Assembly (NCBI RefSeq): GCF_900128985.1
Contig: NZ_FQUC01000018.1
Coordinates: 1 to 64,000 of the forward strand
DNA length: 64,000 nt
Source: Indolivaga macrotermitis
Lineage (GTDB): Bacteria > Bacteroidota > Bacteroidia > Bacteroidales > Dysgonomonadaceae
Reading direction: 5' to 3'
The first letter of the stretch is position 1; each line of letters starts with the position of its first letter. The translations under genes were made by a program, and so were the position numbers. Shown here piece by piece: positions 19,352-28,439 of this stretch. Under the pieces are notes generated by a model. That model worked only from the letters and a program-made list of their open reading frames with translations. It had not been told where the DNA came from and did no database searches.

Positions 19352-21694
19352 TTAATTTACGACCATAATTTTGGTGACAACGCCTTCCGAACCATCTTCG
19401 GATGAACCGAAAACGATATATACACCGGTGTCTACTCTTCTACCTTTAGCATTCAGCCCGTCCCAACTGTATTGTCCGCCTAAAGATTTTCCTTGGTTGA
19501 TAAGGTTACCCCTTACATCGGTGATTTTAACCGTAGAGTTTTGCTTTAAACCGGTGATGGATATGGCTCCTGTGTATTCCGGTTTTACAGGATTAGGGTA
19601 AGCATATACATTCGAGAAATTGTCGGCGCCCTGAGTTGCTCCGCTTTTGTATGAAACAAGCCCTCTTTCCGAGCCGATATAGACAGTTCCTGTTTGCTGG
19701 TCTATTGCTAGTGATAAGATACTGTTAGATGGCAAAGGGCTGTTGTCTATATCGAAATGTTCGAGAGTGCTGTTTTGAGAGTCAACCAGATATACTCCGG
19801 CTGTTTCTGTTCCTATCCATTTCCGGTTTGCACCGTCTATTGCAATGGCATTAATGGGTATATTCTCCAGTAGTGGTACTATTATATTACTATCGTCCTC
19901 TTTGGCAACCATTACCTTATATAGGGTAACATCGGCATTTGAAGCGAGAATATTATTGCTTTTGACTGTGAAAGGGCCTATATTGGTAGCAACCCATATA
20001 TTGCCCGCATTGTCTTCTGCCAGATCGTATATTGCACCTATCTCTAAGCTATTGCCATATTGGTCTTTGAATGACGTAATTATCCGCGATTTGTCGTCGG
20101 CAGTATTACTTATAGTACCATTATCATTAAAAATGAAGATATACGGATTGACTATACTGCAAATCCATTTATTCGAATATTTATCAATTATAATTGTTTT
20201 GGTATTGGTGTCTGTATTATCTTTTGATATGGCAGAGAAGGGTATTTCTGCCCATACTCCATTTTTCTGATATATTTTAACGACATTTTCTACCATTGAG
20301 TTTAATATCCATAGGTTCGAATTTTTGTCGTAAACCATTCCGCTGACACGTGTTGTTCTCCAACCATCGGATGTTTCCAGATAGTTTATTGTACTGTTGG
20401 TATCGTCAAATCTGTTCTTTAAAGTTGTCCCCTGAAATTCATAAAGTCCTTCTCCCCAGCTGGACGCGAATATATGATCGGGATCTGCCGGATCACTTAT
20501 GGCATATACAATATCAAGAGCATTGAATCCTGCCTGAGAACTGATATCGCTGGGATATATGTTTGTCCATCTTGAGTTTTTGAACATCGATAGGCTGGCA
20601 CCAAAGCTATATCTTACAGAGTAAAACCCTCCTCCTGTAACTATCAGTTGTTTGTTCTGGAATGTCAGTGAGAAAGGATAATTGGTAGTCGGGCCGGCTG
20701 GTACCAGCCATCTTTCGGAAAAATCATATGCTCCGTTATCGTCACGCTTAATTAAGCATAGGTTGTTACCTTCCGAAGACATCCAGTACTCTAAAGTATT
20801 GTTTCCATTAGGAGTGATATAAGTAAGGTTCTCGATATTTAATTTGACAGATTGGTTTAAACTTGAATAGTCCCAAAAGTTGTCTTTTCCCGAAACAAAG
20901 AGATGGCTATTTACTGTTGTCTCTATCCTGTTCAGGGTATTGTTAGCCAGTAAAAGTTTTACTGTCGATAGATTTTCGACATAATACACTGCTGTGTCGG
21001 GTACTAAAAATATCAGTTGATTATCGAAAACCGTTATTTGATTAACCTGCGTGTCTTTAAATTGATTTTCTGTTCCTGCATAAAGCGTACTTAGTGGAAA
21101 AGATTCCCAGTTCGAAAAATCGATCAAATTTTTTTTCTTATCAATACTGTATATTCCTTTTGATGTCGCAGCATAAAATTTACCGTCAAAAGATGTTATA
21201 GAGTGGAATGGGAAATTAAAAACCCCTGATTCTCTAACCACTTTTTTAGCTATATCTATAATCAGGAAACCGAAGTTTGTAGACAAATATGCACTGTCCC
21301 CCTCAATAAATATGCTATTGATTGTTTTGTCGATATTCTGCGAATAATCTTTCAGGTAAGGAATCGTTGCATATGATTTGTCTTCATACAACATTTCGAT
21401 ATTTGCATCAGAACGGGTTAGTAGCAGGCACTTTTGCTTGTCGCTATATGCAATGTGCCTGATATCGGTATTGCTTCTATCTTTTATGTAAGTTTCGAAA
21501 CTATTATCCTCGGAATTGTAGCTAAATAATTTACCATCAGTTAGAGCAAAAATGATATTTCCGTTCCTGACTATCTTGTCTATTTTAGCTGAATATGATA
21601 TATGATTACTCCAATACGAGGCTGCAAGCAAAGATTCTCCCATAAAAAAGAAGAAACAAATAATAAAAAGGAGCTTATGACGTTTATTATTCAT
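19352..21694 (-). CDS. porZ: PorZ-like type IX secretion protein (beta-propellers plus type IX C-terminal domain)
   Basis: About 780 residues, close to P. gingivalis PorZ (776). A signal peptide (KLLFIICFFFFMGESLLAAS) is followed by YWSNHISYS, the usual PorZ start. Then come two propellers of two-component-regulator-type repeats (for example FALTDGKLFSYN, GNIWVATNIGPF, RKWIGTETAGVY, TVYIGSERGLVSY). The end is a classic type IX signal domain: YAYPNPVKPEY, then VKITDVRGNLI, then GVYIVFGSS. PorZ belongs to the cell-surface attachment complex that, in P. gingivalis, helps link cargo to A-LPS. The ATG at 21694 is preferred over 21727, because it gives a normal signal peptide and leader. Confidence 0.85.
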   Translation of the reverse strand: MNNKRHKLLFIICFFFFMGESLLAASYWSNHISYSAKIDKIVRNGNIIFALTDGKLFSYNSEDNSFETYIKDRSNTDIRHIAYSDKQKCLLLTRSDANIEMLYEDKSYATIPYLKDYSQNIDKTINSIFIEGDSAYLSTNFGFLIIDIAKKVVRESGVFNFPFHSITSFDGKFYAATSKGIYSIDKKKNLIDFSNWESFPLSTLYAGTENQFKDTQVNQITVFDNQLIFLVPDTAVYYVENLSTVKLLLANNTLNRIETTVNSHLFVSGKDNFWDYSSLNQSVKLNIENLTYITPNGNNTLEYWMSSEGNNLCLIKRDDNGAYDFSERWLVPAGPTTNYPFSLTFQNKQLIVTGGGFYSVRYSFGASLSMFKNSRWTNIYPSDISSQAGFNALDIVYAISDPADPDHIFASSWGEGLYEFQGTTLKNRFDDTNSTINYLETSDGWRTTRVSGMVYDKNSNLWILNSMVENVVKIYQKNGVWAEIPFSAISKDNTDTNTKTIIIDKYSNKWICSIVNPYIFIFNDNGTISNTADDKSRIITSFKDQYGNSLEIGAIYDLAEDNAGNIWVATNIGPFTVKSNNILASNADVTLYKVMVAKEDDSNIIVPLLENIPINAIAIDGANRKWIGTETAGVYLVDSQNSTLEHFDIDNSPLPSNSILSLAIDQQTGTVYIGSERGLVSYKSGATQGADNFSNVYAYPNPVKPEYTGAISITGLKQNSTVKITDVRGNLINQGKSLGGQYSWDGLNAKGRRVDTGVYIVFGSSEDGSEGVVTKIMVVN

Positions 21695-21741
21695 GACCTT
21701 TTGAGTTAAAGGGTTTAATGAGAACATAATCGAATAGGAAG

Positions 21742-21771
21742 CAAAGATATAATAATCCTTCGCTAATCGAA
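21742..21771 (-). promoter_or_regulatory. Promoter of porZ
   Basis: On the minus strand, TTCG (21768-21771), an 18-base spacer and TATCTTTG (21742-21749). A start near 21735 supports translation from 21694 (leader about 41 bases) rather than 21727 (8 bases). Confidence 0.45.
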
Positions 21772-21822
21772 GAATTATTCTTTTCTATAAAGATCGGTAA
21801 AGTCTTTGATTTTTAGTAAATC

Positions 21823-21854
21823 TTTGTATGCTATTTTTTTATGTCTTACTTTTG
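21823..21854 (+). promoter_or_regulatory. Promoter of the polysaccharide operon
   Basis: TTTG at 21823-21826, a 20-base spacer and TACTTTTG at 21847-21854: both boxes match the Bacteroidetes consensus. The start near 21861 gives a leader of about 26 bases. No flanking inverted repeats of the phase-variable type, and no UpxY-type antiterminator gene, were seen ahead of the locus. Confidence 0.7.
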
Positions 21855-21886
21855 TGTGATTTTTAATATAGACCGGAGTATAATTT

Positions 21887-23206
21887 ATGAAAATAGCAAT
21901 AGTCGGTACAGGCTATGTTGGGCTAGTAACAGGCGCATGTTTCTCTGAAATGGGTGTTGACGTCTATTGTATTGATGTCGATTCAGAGAAAATCGATAAC
22001 TTGAAACGAGGTATCATACCGATTTATGAGCCGGGTTTGGAAGATCTGGTGCTAAAAAATTATAAAGCAGGTCGTTTGAAATTCTCGACGAACCTTCGTG
22101 TCGTTCTGAATGAAGTTGATGTTGTATTTAGCGCTGTAGGGACACCTCCGGATGAGGATGGTAGCGCTGATTTAAAGTATGTGCTAGAGGTTTCTAGAAC
22201 TATTGGACAAAACTTAAATAAATATATTTTAGTTGTTACTAAAAGTACTGTCCCTGTGGGAACTGCTAAATTGGTGAGGGCAACAATTCAGGAAGAGTTA
22301 AATAAAAGAGGAAAATCTGATCTTGCTTTTGATGTGGCCTCTAATCCCGAGTTTTTGAAGGAAGGAGCTGCAATAGACGATTTTATGAGCCCGGATCGTG
22401 TGGTGGTTGGTATAGAATCAGATCGGGCAAAGGAGGTTATGGATAGATTATACAAACCATTTACTTTGAATAACTACCGTATTATATACACAGACATTTC
22501 GTCTGCTGAAATGATCAAGTATGCAGCTAATGCTATGCTTGCTACACGGATCAGTTTTATGAACGATATTGCAAATCTTTGCGATATCGTAGGAGCGGAT
22601 GTGAATATGGTTCGTATGGGCATTGGCGCAGATAACCGAATAGGGAAAAAATTTTTATATCCGGGATGTGGTTATGGAGGAAGTTGTTTCCCAAAAGATG
22701 TGAAGGCTTTGATCCAAACCGCTACTAATAAGGGATATAATATGCAACTTCTAAAAGCAGTTGAATCTGTTAATGAGTATCAAAAGGGAATTTTGTTTGA
22801 AAAATTTGTCAATTATTATAACGGAGATATAGCAGGTAGGACTGTTGCGATATGGGGGTTGGCATTCAAGCCAAAAACAGATGATGTACGCGAAGCGCCA
22901 TCTTTGGTTCTGATTAAAAAGCTTATTGAAGCTGGAGTTAACATTAGAGTTTATGATCCGGTAGCTATGAATGAAATTAAAAAAAGGATAGGTGACGTTG
23001 TAATATACGCAAAAGATATGTATGACGCTATTATTGATTCTGATGCTTTATTTCTAGTAACGGAATGGAATGAATTCAGATTACCTTCTTGGGTTGCTAT
23101 GAAAAAGATTATGAAGTATCCACTGATTATAGATGGACGAAATATATATAACGGTAGTGACGTTAGAGAAGCTGGATTTGAATATTATTGTATCGGTGCA
23201 AAATAA
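21887..23206 (+). CDS. ugd: UDP-glucose 6-dehydrogenase
   Basis: Oxidises UDP-glucose to UDP-glucuronate with two NAD. It has the N-terminal dinucleotide motif GTGYVGLVTG, the STVPVGT segment and the catalytic cysteine C267 in GYGGSCFPKDV. The C-terminal domain contains IWGLAFKPKTDDVREAPS. The length of 439 residues is typical. It opens the polysaccharide locus. Its product is the substrate of the UDP-glucuronate 4-epimerase at the far end (46867), which frames the locus as one pathway set. A related UDP-sugar substrate cannot be fully excluded. Confidence 0.92.
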   Translation: MKIAIVGTGYVGLVTGACFSEMGVDVYCIDVDSEKIDNLKRGIIPIYEPGLEDLVLKNYKAGRLKFSTNLRVVLNEVDVVFSAVGTPPDEDGSADLKYVLEVSRTIGQNLNKYILVVTKSTVPVGTAKLVRATIQEELNKRGKSDLAFDVASNPEFLKEGAAIDDFMSPDRVVVGIESDRAKEVMDRLYKPFTLNNYRIIYTDISSAEMIKYAANAMLATRISFMNDIANLCDIVGADVNMVRMGIGADNRIGKKFLYPGCGYGGSCFPKDVKALIQTATNKGYNMQLLKAVESVNEYQKGILFEKFVNYYNGDIAGRTVAIWGLAFKPKTDDVREAPSLVLIKKLIEAGVNIRVYDPVAMNEIKKRIGDVVIYAKDMYDAIIDSDALFLVTEWNEFRLPSWVAMKKIMKYPLIIDGRNIYNGSDVREAGFEYYCIGAK

Positions 23207-23228
23207 AATAGAATAGTTTTATATATAA

Positions 23229-25643
23229 ATGAATCAAATGAAGAAAATCATTTTTTCTTTTTTCCTTTTATTGAGTTGTACAGTTTCTGTATTTGCTCAG
23301 ATGTCCGATCAGCAAGTGACTGATTATGTAAAACAAGAGTATGAGAAGGGTACTTCACAACAAGTTATTGCAACAAGTTTGTTACAAAGAGGAGTAACTA
23401 AGCCCCAGTTAGAAAGAATTAAGCAACAATATGAAAAAGACCAATCTTCTTCAGCTGTCAGTTCTAAAAGTACAGCTGCTTTGCAACGTGAAAGGAGAGA
23501 GAATCCTCAGGAAGATATTGCTGTAGGAGCATTTGACGAGGTAAGTGACGGGATTAGTACTGTAGGAGAAGTTTCTTCAGAAAATCAGATATTTGGTCGC
23601 AGTATTTTTAATAATAGAAAATTATCTTTCGATCCAAATGTGAATATACCAACTCCATTAGATTATAGATTAGGTCCTGGAGATGAGGTGATTATTAATA
23701 TTTGGGGAGCATCACAAACCACCGTTCAACAAACAATATCGTCAGAAGGAAATATTACTGTTGACCGTTTAGGTCCGGTTTATCTTAATGGTATGACAAT
23801 TAAGGATGCAAATGATTTTGTTCAAAGGAAGTTTGCCACTATTTATGCTGGTATAGGTAGTGATGGTGGAGCATCTCAGATAAAATTGACTTTAGGTCAA
23901 ATAAGAACTATTCAAGTGAATGTTTGGGGGGAAGTATCTGTACCCGGAACTTATTCATTATCTTCTCTCTCTTCAGTATTTCATGCATTATATAATGCAG
24001 GAGGGATTAACAACATCGGTTCTTTACGTTCCGTTAAATTGTTTAGAAATAATAAATTATTAAAAGAACTCGATATCTATAAATATATATTGGATGGAAA
24101 ATTAAATGATGATATTCGTTTAATGGATAACGATGTTATTGTTGTTCCTCCATATGTGTCATTAGTTAATATATCCGGAAACGTAAAGCGTCCGATGTAT
24201 TATGAAATGACTTCAAAAGAATCTATCTCAACCTTATTGAATTATGCAGGAGGCTTTACGGGTGATGCATATACTAAAAAGTTGAGAGTGGTCAGAGGTA
24301 CTGGTACAGAAAAGAAGATTTTTACTGTAAATGAAAATGAGTTTAGTTCATTCTTACTGAAAGATAAGGATATTGTGACTATTGCTACAGGTTTGGATTT
24401 ATATGATAATCGTGTAGAAATAAAAGGTGCTGTTTATCGTTCAGGCTATTATGAGATAGGAGAAATCAATACAGTGAAAGATCTTATTGCTGCTGCCGAT
24501 GGTATACGGGGAGATGCATTCCTTAATCGGGCTGTATTAACTCGTGAAAGAGAGGATTTGACGACGGAGGTTATTCCGGTTGATATTCGGAAATTATTAT
24601 ATGAGAATGGTACAGATATAGTTCTTCGTAAGAATGATATTCTATATATACCAGCTTTAAGCGATCTAAAAGAGTTTGGTGATTTTGTCGTTTATGGAGA
24701 AGTTGCGCGTCCAGGTAGCTATAAATATTCAGATAATACAACATTAGAAGATTTGATTATTCAGGCTGGCGGACTATTAGAGTCGGCATCAGTTGTAAGA
24801 GTAGACATTGCACGTCGTATTATAGACCCTAATAGTATGACTGAGACTCGAACCATATCTGAAAATTATTCATTTGGTATTAAGGATGGATTTGTAATTG
24901 ATGGAAACCCCGATTTTATACTGAAACCATATGATCAAATATATGTAAGAAGAAGCCCTGGGTATCGTGCCCAAGAAAATGTATATATACAAGGAGAGCT
25001 TTTATTCCCAGGCACTTATGCTTTAAATAAAAAAGCAGAAAGAATATCTGATCTTGTGAAAAGGGGTGGAAATTTAACTCCTGATGCATATGCCCGTGGT
25101 GCCAGATTGGTACGACAACGTTCAGATGAAGAAAGGTTTAGGTCAGAGGCCGCATTGAAGGTCGCTAATCAGGGAGGGAAGGACTCAATTTCTGTTAGAA
25201 CATTAGACTTGGCCTCAACTTATAATGTCGGGATAGAATTAGATAAGGCTTTGTCTAATCCCGGATCTGATTATGACTTAGTTTTGCGCGAGGGAGATCG
25301 ATTGATTGTCCCGGAGTATGATAATACGGTGAAAATTAATGGTGCTGTTATGTATCCAAATACAGTTGTGTATAAAAGGGGAGAAAAACTGTCTTATTAT
25401 ATAAATCAAGCCGGAGGCTATAATGATACAGCAAAAAAGAATAAATCTTTTGTTATTTATATGAATGGAACGGTTAGTAAAATAAAGGGATCAGACCGTA
25501 ATGCGATACAACCTGGGAGTGAGATAATAGTGCCAAGCAAGGAACAGGCTAGGCGTATGTCAATGGCTGAGATGTTAAGCCTTGGCTCTAGTGTAACGTC
25601 TATGGCAAGTCTTATTGGTGTATTAATTAATACAATGAAATAA
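23229..25643 (+). CDS. Wza-type polysaccharide export protein with multiple SLBB domains
   Basis: 804 residues. The signal sequence contains LLSC (possible lipobox) and also FAQ, a possible signal peptidase I site, so lipidation is uncertain. The Poly_export domain lies at about residues 143-230 (DYRLGPGDEVIINIWG) and is followed by a series of about six SLBB modules (recurring VxGxVxxPGxYxxxxxxTxxxLIxxAGG, for example VYGEVARPGSYKYS). Near the end is a hydrophobic or amphipathic helix. This large, multi-SLBB form is usual in Bacteroidetes. It forms the outer-membrane exit for capsule or exopolysaccharide. It is followed 4 bases later by wzz. Confidence 0.9.
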   Translation: MNQMKKIIFSFFLLLSCTVSVFAQMSDQQVTDYVKQEYEKGTSQQVIATSLLQRGVTKPQLERIKQQYEKDQSSSAVSSKSTAALQRERRENPQEDIAVGAFDEVSDGISTVGEVSSENQIFGRSIFNNRKLSFDPNVNIPTPLDYRLGPGDEVIINIWGASQTTVQQTISSEGNITVDRLGPVYLNGMTIKDANDFVQRKFATIYAGIGSDGGASQIKLTLGQIRTIQVNVWGEVSVPGTYSLSSLSSVFHALYNAGGINNIGSLRSVKLFRNNKLLKELDIYKYILDGKLNDDIRLMDNDVIVVPPYVSLVNISGNVKRPMYYEMTSKESISTLLNYAGGFTGDAYTKKLRVVRGTGTEKKIFTVNENEFSSFLLKDKDIVTIATGLDLYDNRVEIKGAVYRSGYYEIGEINTVKDLIAAADGIRGDAFLNRAVLTREREDLTTEVIPVDIRKLLYENGTDIVLRKNDILYIPALSDLKEFGDFVVYGEVARPGSYKYSDNTTLEDLIIQAGGLLESASVVRVDIARRIIDPNSMTETRTISENYSFGIKDGFVIDGNPDFILKPYDQIYVRRSPGYRAQENVYIQGELLFPGTYALNKKAERISDLVKRGGNLTPDAYARGARLVRQRSDEERFRSEAALKVANQGGKDSISVRTLDLASTYNVGIELDKALSNPGSDYDLVLREGDRLIVPEYDNTVKINGAVMYPNTVVYKRGEKLSYYINQAGGYNDTAKKNKSFVIYMNGTVSKIKGSDRNAIQPGSEIIVPSKEQARRMSMAEMLSLGSSVTSMASLIGVLINTMK

Positions 25644-25647
25644 AGGT

Positions 25648-26721
25648 ATGGCAACTGAAATTGATAAAAATACTACAGAGGAAAAAGAAATAGACCTTAT
25701 TGAATTAGGGCAGAAGCTGTGGAGTAAGCGTAAATTTATCTTAAAGATTTCTGCTATAGGATTTGTATTAGGCATTATTGTTGCATTTAGTATCCCGAAA
25801 GAATATACAACAATTGTTATTTTAGCTCCAGAGTCATCATCTGGGAGCTCATTAGGTGGTGCTAGTGCCCTTGCTGCAATGGCTGGAATAAATTTAGATG
25901 GGAGTAGTAATTCTGGGGATTTATCAAGTGATATTTATCCTAATATCATGGGGTCAACTCCTTTTGTATTAGGTTTATCATCTGTAAATGTACGAGATAA
26001 AAAGGCTGGGATAGATACAACTTTATATATGTATATTAAAGATGAGCAAAAGGAGAGTTGGTGGGTATATATTTTAGGCTTACCTAGGCTAGCTCTGAAT
26101 GTATTCTCTTCTAGAGATACAGGTTCTGAAAATATAGAGCGGAATAGTCTGTTTTTAACTAAAGATGAAGTTAGTGTTATTGAAAATATAAGAACTCGTA
26201 TAAGCGTTTCCGTAGATAAAAAAACATCTGTGATAACTCTTTCTTCGACGATGCAAAGCCCTGAAATATCAGCATTTATAGCTGATACCTTGACCTCTTA
26301 TTTGCAGTCTTATATAATAAAATATCGAACAGAAAAGGCTCGGGCTGACCTCGTTTTTGCAGAAAAACTTTATAATGAATCTAAAGATGACTATACAAAA
26401 GCTCAACAAAAATATGCTGATTATTTAGATAAGAATCAGAATGTAATTTTAGCTAGTTATAGAGTCAATCAGGAAAAATTGCAAAATGAAGCCTCATTAG
26501 CCTATAATGTTTATAATCAGGTAGCTCAACAACTTCAAGTAGCGAAAGTAAAAGTACAGGATCAAACACCTGTGTATACTGTTATTCAACCTGCTGTTAT
26601 ACCATTAATCCCAGCTAAACCTAATAAAAAGTTAATAGTTATTGGTTTTATTTTTCTGTTTGGTATTGGAGCTTGTGGTTGGATTTTAGGAAAAGACCTT
26701 TTAAAGAATTTAAGATCATAA
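25648..26721 (+). CDS. wzz: Wzz-type chain-length determinant
   Basis: 357 residues with membrane segments at about residues 29-50 and 328-350 and a long periplasmic coiled-coil part between them. The proline-rich PLIPAKPNKKLIVIG precedes the second segment, as in all polysaccharide co-polymerases. There is no C-terminal tyrosine kinase domain, unlike Wzc-type proteins. It probably sets the length of the Wzy product and works with the Wza-type exporter encoded immediately upstream. Confidence 0.88.
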   Translation: MATEIDKNTTEEKEIDLIELGQKLWSKRKFILKISAIGFVLGIIVAFSIPKEYTTIVILAPESSSGSSLGGASALAAMAGINLDGSSNSGDLSSDIYPNIMGSTPFVLGLSSVNVRDKKAGIDTTLYMYIKDEQKESWWVYILGLPRLALNVFSSRDTGSENIERNSLFLTKDEVSVIENIRTRISVSVDKKTSVITLSSTMQSPEISAFIADTLTSYLQSYIIKYRTEKARADLVFAEKLYNESKDDYTKAQQKYADYLDKNQNVILASYRVNQEKLQNEASLAYNVYNQVAQQLQVAKVKVQDQTPVYTVIQPAVIPLIPAKPNKKLIVIGFIFLFGIGACGWILGKDLLKNLRS

Positions 26722-26781
26722 CCTAATTTTTTTGTTTTAGAAAATTATATTCTAATTTGTTGGATAAATTTGTTATACTAT

Positions 26782-27351
26782 ATGAATATAATAAGAACAG
26801 ATATAGAGGGAGTTATTATTCTTGAGCCTAAAGTTTTTAAGGATGGACGTGGGTACTTTATGGAATCTTTTTCTCAAAGGTTTTTTAATACAGAGGTTTG
26901 TAACACACCTTTCGTTCAGGATAATGAGTCTCAGTCGATGTATGGTGTATTAAGAGGGTTGCACTATCAAAAGCCACCATTTGCCCAATCTAAGCTTGTT
27001 AGAGTTGTAAAAGGATCGGTTTTAGATGTTGCAGTTGATATACGCAAAGGTTCTCCTACATTTGGAAAATACGTTTCTGTTGAATTAACAGAAGACAATA
27101 AACGTCAACTATTTGTTCCTAGAGGTTTTGCCCATGGATTTGTTGTTTTGAGTGAAGAAGTTATATTTCAGTATAAATGTGACAATTTTTATTCATTAGA
27201 ACATGAAGGAGCTATAGCTTGGGATGATCCAGACCTCAATATCGATTGGAAAATACCTTTTTCTGATATAATCTTATCAAAAAAAGACAGCAATCATCCT
27301 ACTTTAGCTGAAGCGAATTGGCTTTTCTCCTACAACGATGTTTTATATTAA
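26782..27351 (+). CDS. rfbC: dTDP-4-dehydrorhamnose 3,5-epimerase
   Basis: About 189 residues from MNIIRTDIEGVIILEPKVF. Diagnostic blocks are DGRGYFMESF, RGLHYQKPP with the catalytic His, DVAVDIRKGSPTFGKYV, and FVPRGFAHGFVVLSE. It converts dTDP-4-keto-6-deoxyglucose to the L-lyxo form for rhamnose. The frame opens at a TTG at 26770, but the ATG at 26782 is standard. rfbB follows directly, while rfbA and rfbD are not in the window. Confidence 0.92.
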   Translation: MNIIRTDIEGVIILEPKVFKDGRGYFMESFSQRFFNTEVCNTPFVQDNESQSMYGVLRGLHYQKPPFAQSKLVRVVKGSVLDVAVDIRKGSPTFGKYVSVELTEDNKRQLFVPRGFAHGFVVLSEEVIFQYKCDNFYSLEHEGAIAWDDPDLNIDWKIPFSDIILSKKDSNHPTLAEANWLFSYNDVLY

Positions 27352-27367
27352 TATAAATAATGAAATA

Positions 27368-28432
27368 ATGAAATATACTCGTAATATATTGATAACTGGA
27401 GGTGCCGGTTTTATTGGGTCTCATGTAGTTCGTTTATTTGTAAACAAATATCCGGAATATCGCATCATAAATTTAGATAAACTTACTTACGCAGGGAATT
27501 TGGCGAACTTAGCTGATATTGAGAAAAGACCTAATTATACTTTTGTAAAAGCGGATATTTGTGATTTTGATCAGATATTGGATATTTTCAAAAAATATGA
27601 GATTGATAATGTTATTCATCTCGCAGCAGAAAGTCATGTTGACAGGAGCATAAAGGATCCTTTTACGTTTGCCCAGACTAATGTGATGGGTACTTTGTCT
27701 TTATTGCAGGCGGCAAAAGAGTTGTGGAACACTCCATATACAAATAATCGTTTTTATCATATTTCAACAGACGAGGTTTATGGTACTTTAGAGTTTGATG
27801 GTACATTCTTTACAGAAGATACAAAGTATGATCCACATAGCCCGTATTCAGCAAGTAAAGCTAGCAGTGACCATTTCGTCCGAGCTTTTCATGATACCTA
27901 TGGTTTGCCTACGATTGTAACGAATTGTAGCAATAATTATGGACCTTACCAATTTCCTGAGAAATTAATACCATTGTTTATTAACAATATTAGACATAAA
28001 AAGCCGTTACCTGTATATGGAAAGGGTGAGAATGTGCGGGATTGGCTTTATGTAGCAGATCATACTAGGGCAATAGATGTTATTTTTCATGAAGGTAAAA
28101 TAGCCAATACATATAATATCGGAGGGTTTAATGAATGGAAAAATATAGACCTTATCAAGGTAATAATAAAGACAGTCGATCGTTTGTTAGAAAATCCCGA
28201 GGGAACATCTGATTCTCTAATTACTTATGTGACAGACAGAGCAGGACATGACTTAAGATATGCAATAGATTCTAATAAACTTAAGAATGAGTTGGGGTGG
28301 GAACCATCTCTTCAGTTTGAAGAAGGTATTGAAAAGACTGTGCAATGGTATCTTGATAATCAAGAATGGATGGATAATGTAACATCAGGGGATTATCAGG
28401 AGTATTATAAGAAAATGTATAAGAATAGATAA
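27368..28432 (+). CDS. rfbB: dTDP-glucose 4,6-dehydratase
   Basis: An SDR enzyme of 354 residues from MKYTRNILITGGAGFIG. It has the glycine-rich NAD motif, catalytic YSASK (YxxxK), STDEVYG with the Asp-Glu pair used for dehydration, and NCSNNYGPYQFPEKLIP, all typical of RmlB. It makes dTDP-4-keto-6-deoxyglucose. The frame is open to 27338, overlapping rfbC, but the ATG at 27368 gives the family N-terminus. Confidence 0.92.
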   Translation: MKYTRNILITGGAGFIGSHVVRLFVNKYPEYRIINLDKLTYAGNLANLADIEKRPNYTFVKADICDFDQILDIFKKYEIDNVIHLAAESHVDRSIKDPFTFAQTNVMGTLSLLQAAKELWNTPYTNNRFYHISTDEVYGTLEFDGTFFTEDTKYDPHSPYSASKASSDHFVRAFHDTYGLPTIVTNCSNNYGPYQFPEKLIPLFINNIRHKKPLPVYGKGENVRDWLYVADHTRAIDVIFHEGKIANTYNIGGFNEWKNIDLIKVIIKTVDRLLENPEGTSDSLITYVTDRAGHDLRYAIDSNKLKNELGWEPSLQFEEGIEKTVQWYLDNQEWMDNVTSGDYQEYYKKMYKNR

Positions 28433-28439
28433 AAATAAT

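Noticed and set aside
20341-20360. CACGTG core as a possible parS site
   Set aside because: It lies inside porZ and the flanking bases do not continue the parS palindrome (TGTTNCACGTGNAACA type).
21728-21886. Invertible promoter of the Bacteroides capsule type
   Set aside because: No pair of inverted repeats flanks the promoter, only a small TTCG-CGAA hairpin, and no invertase gene is near.
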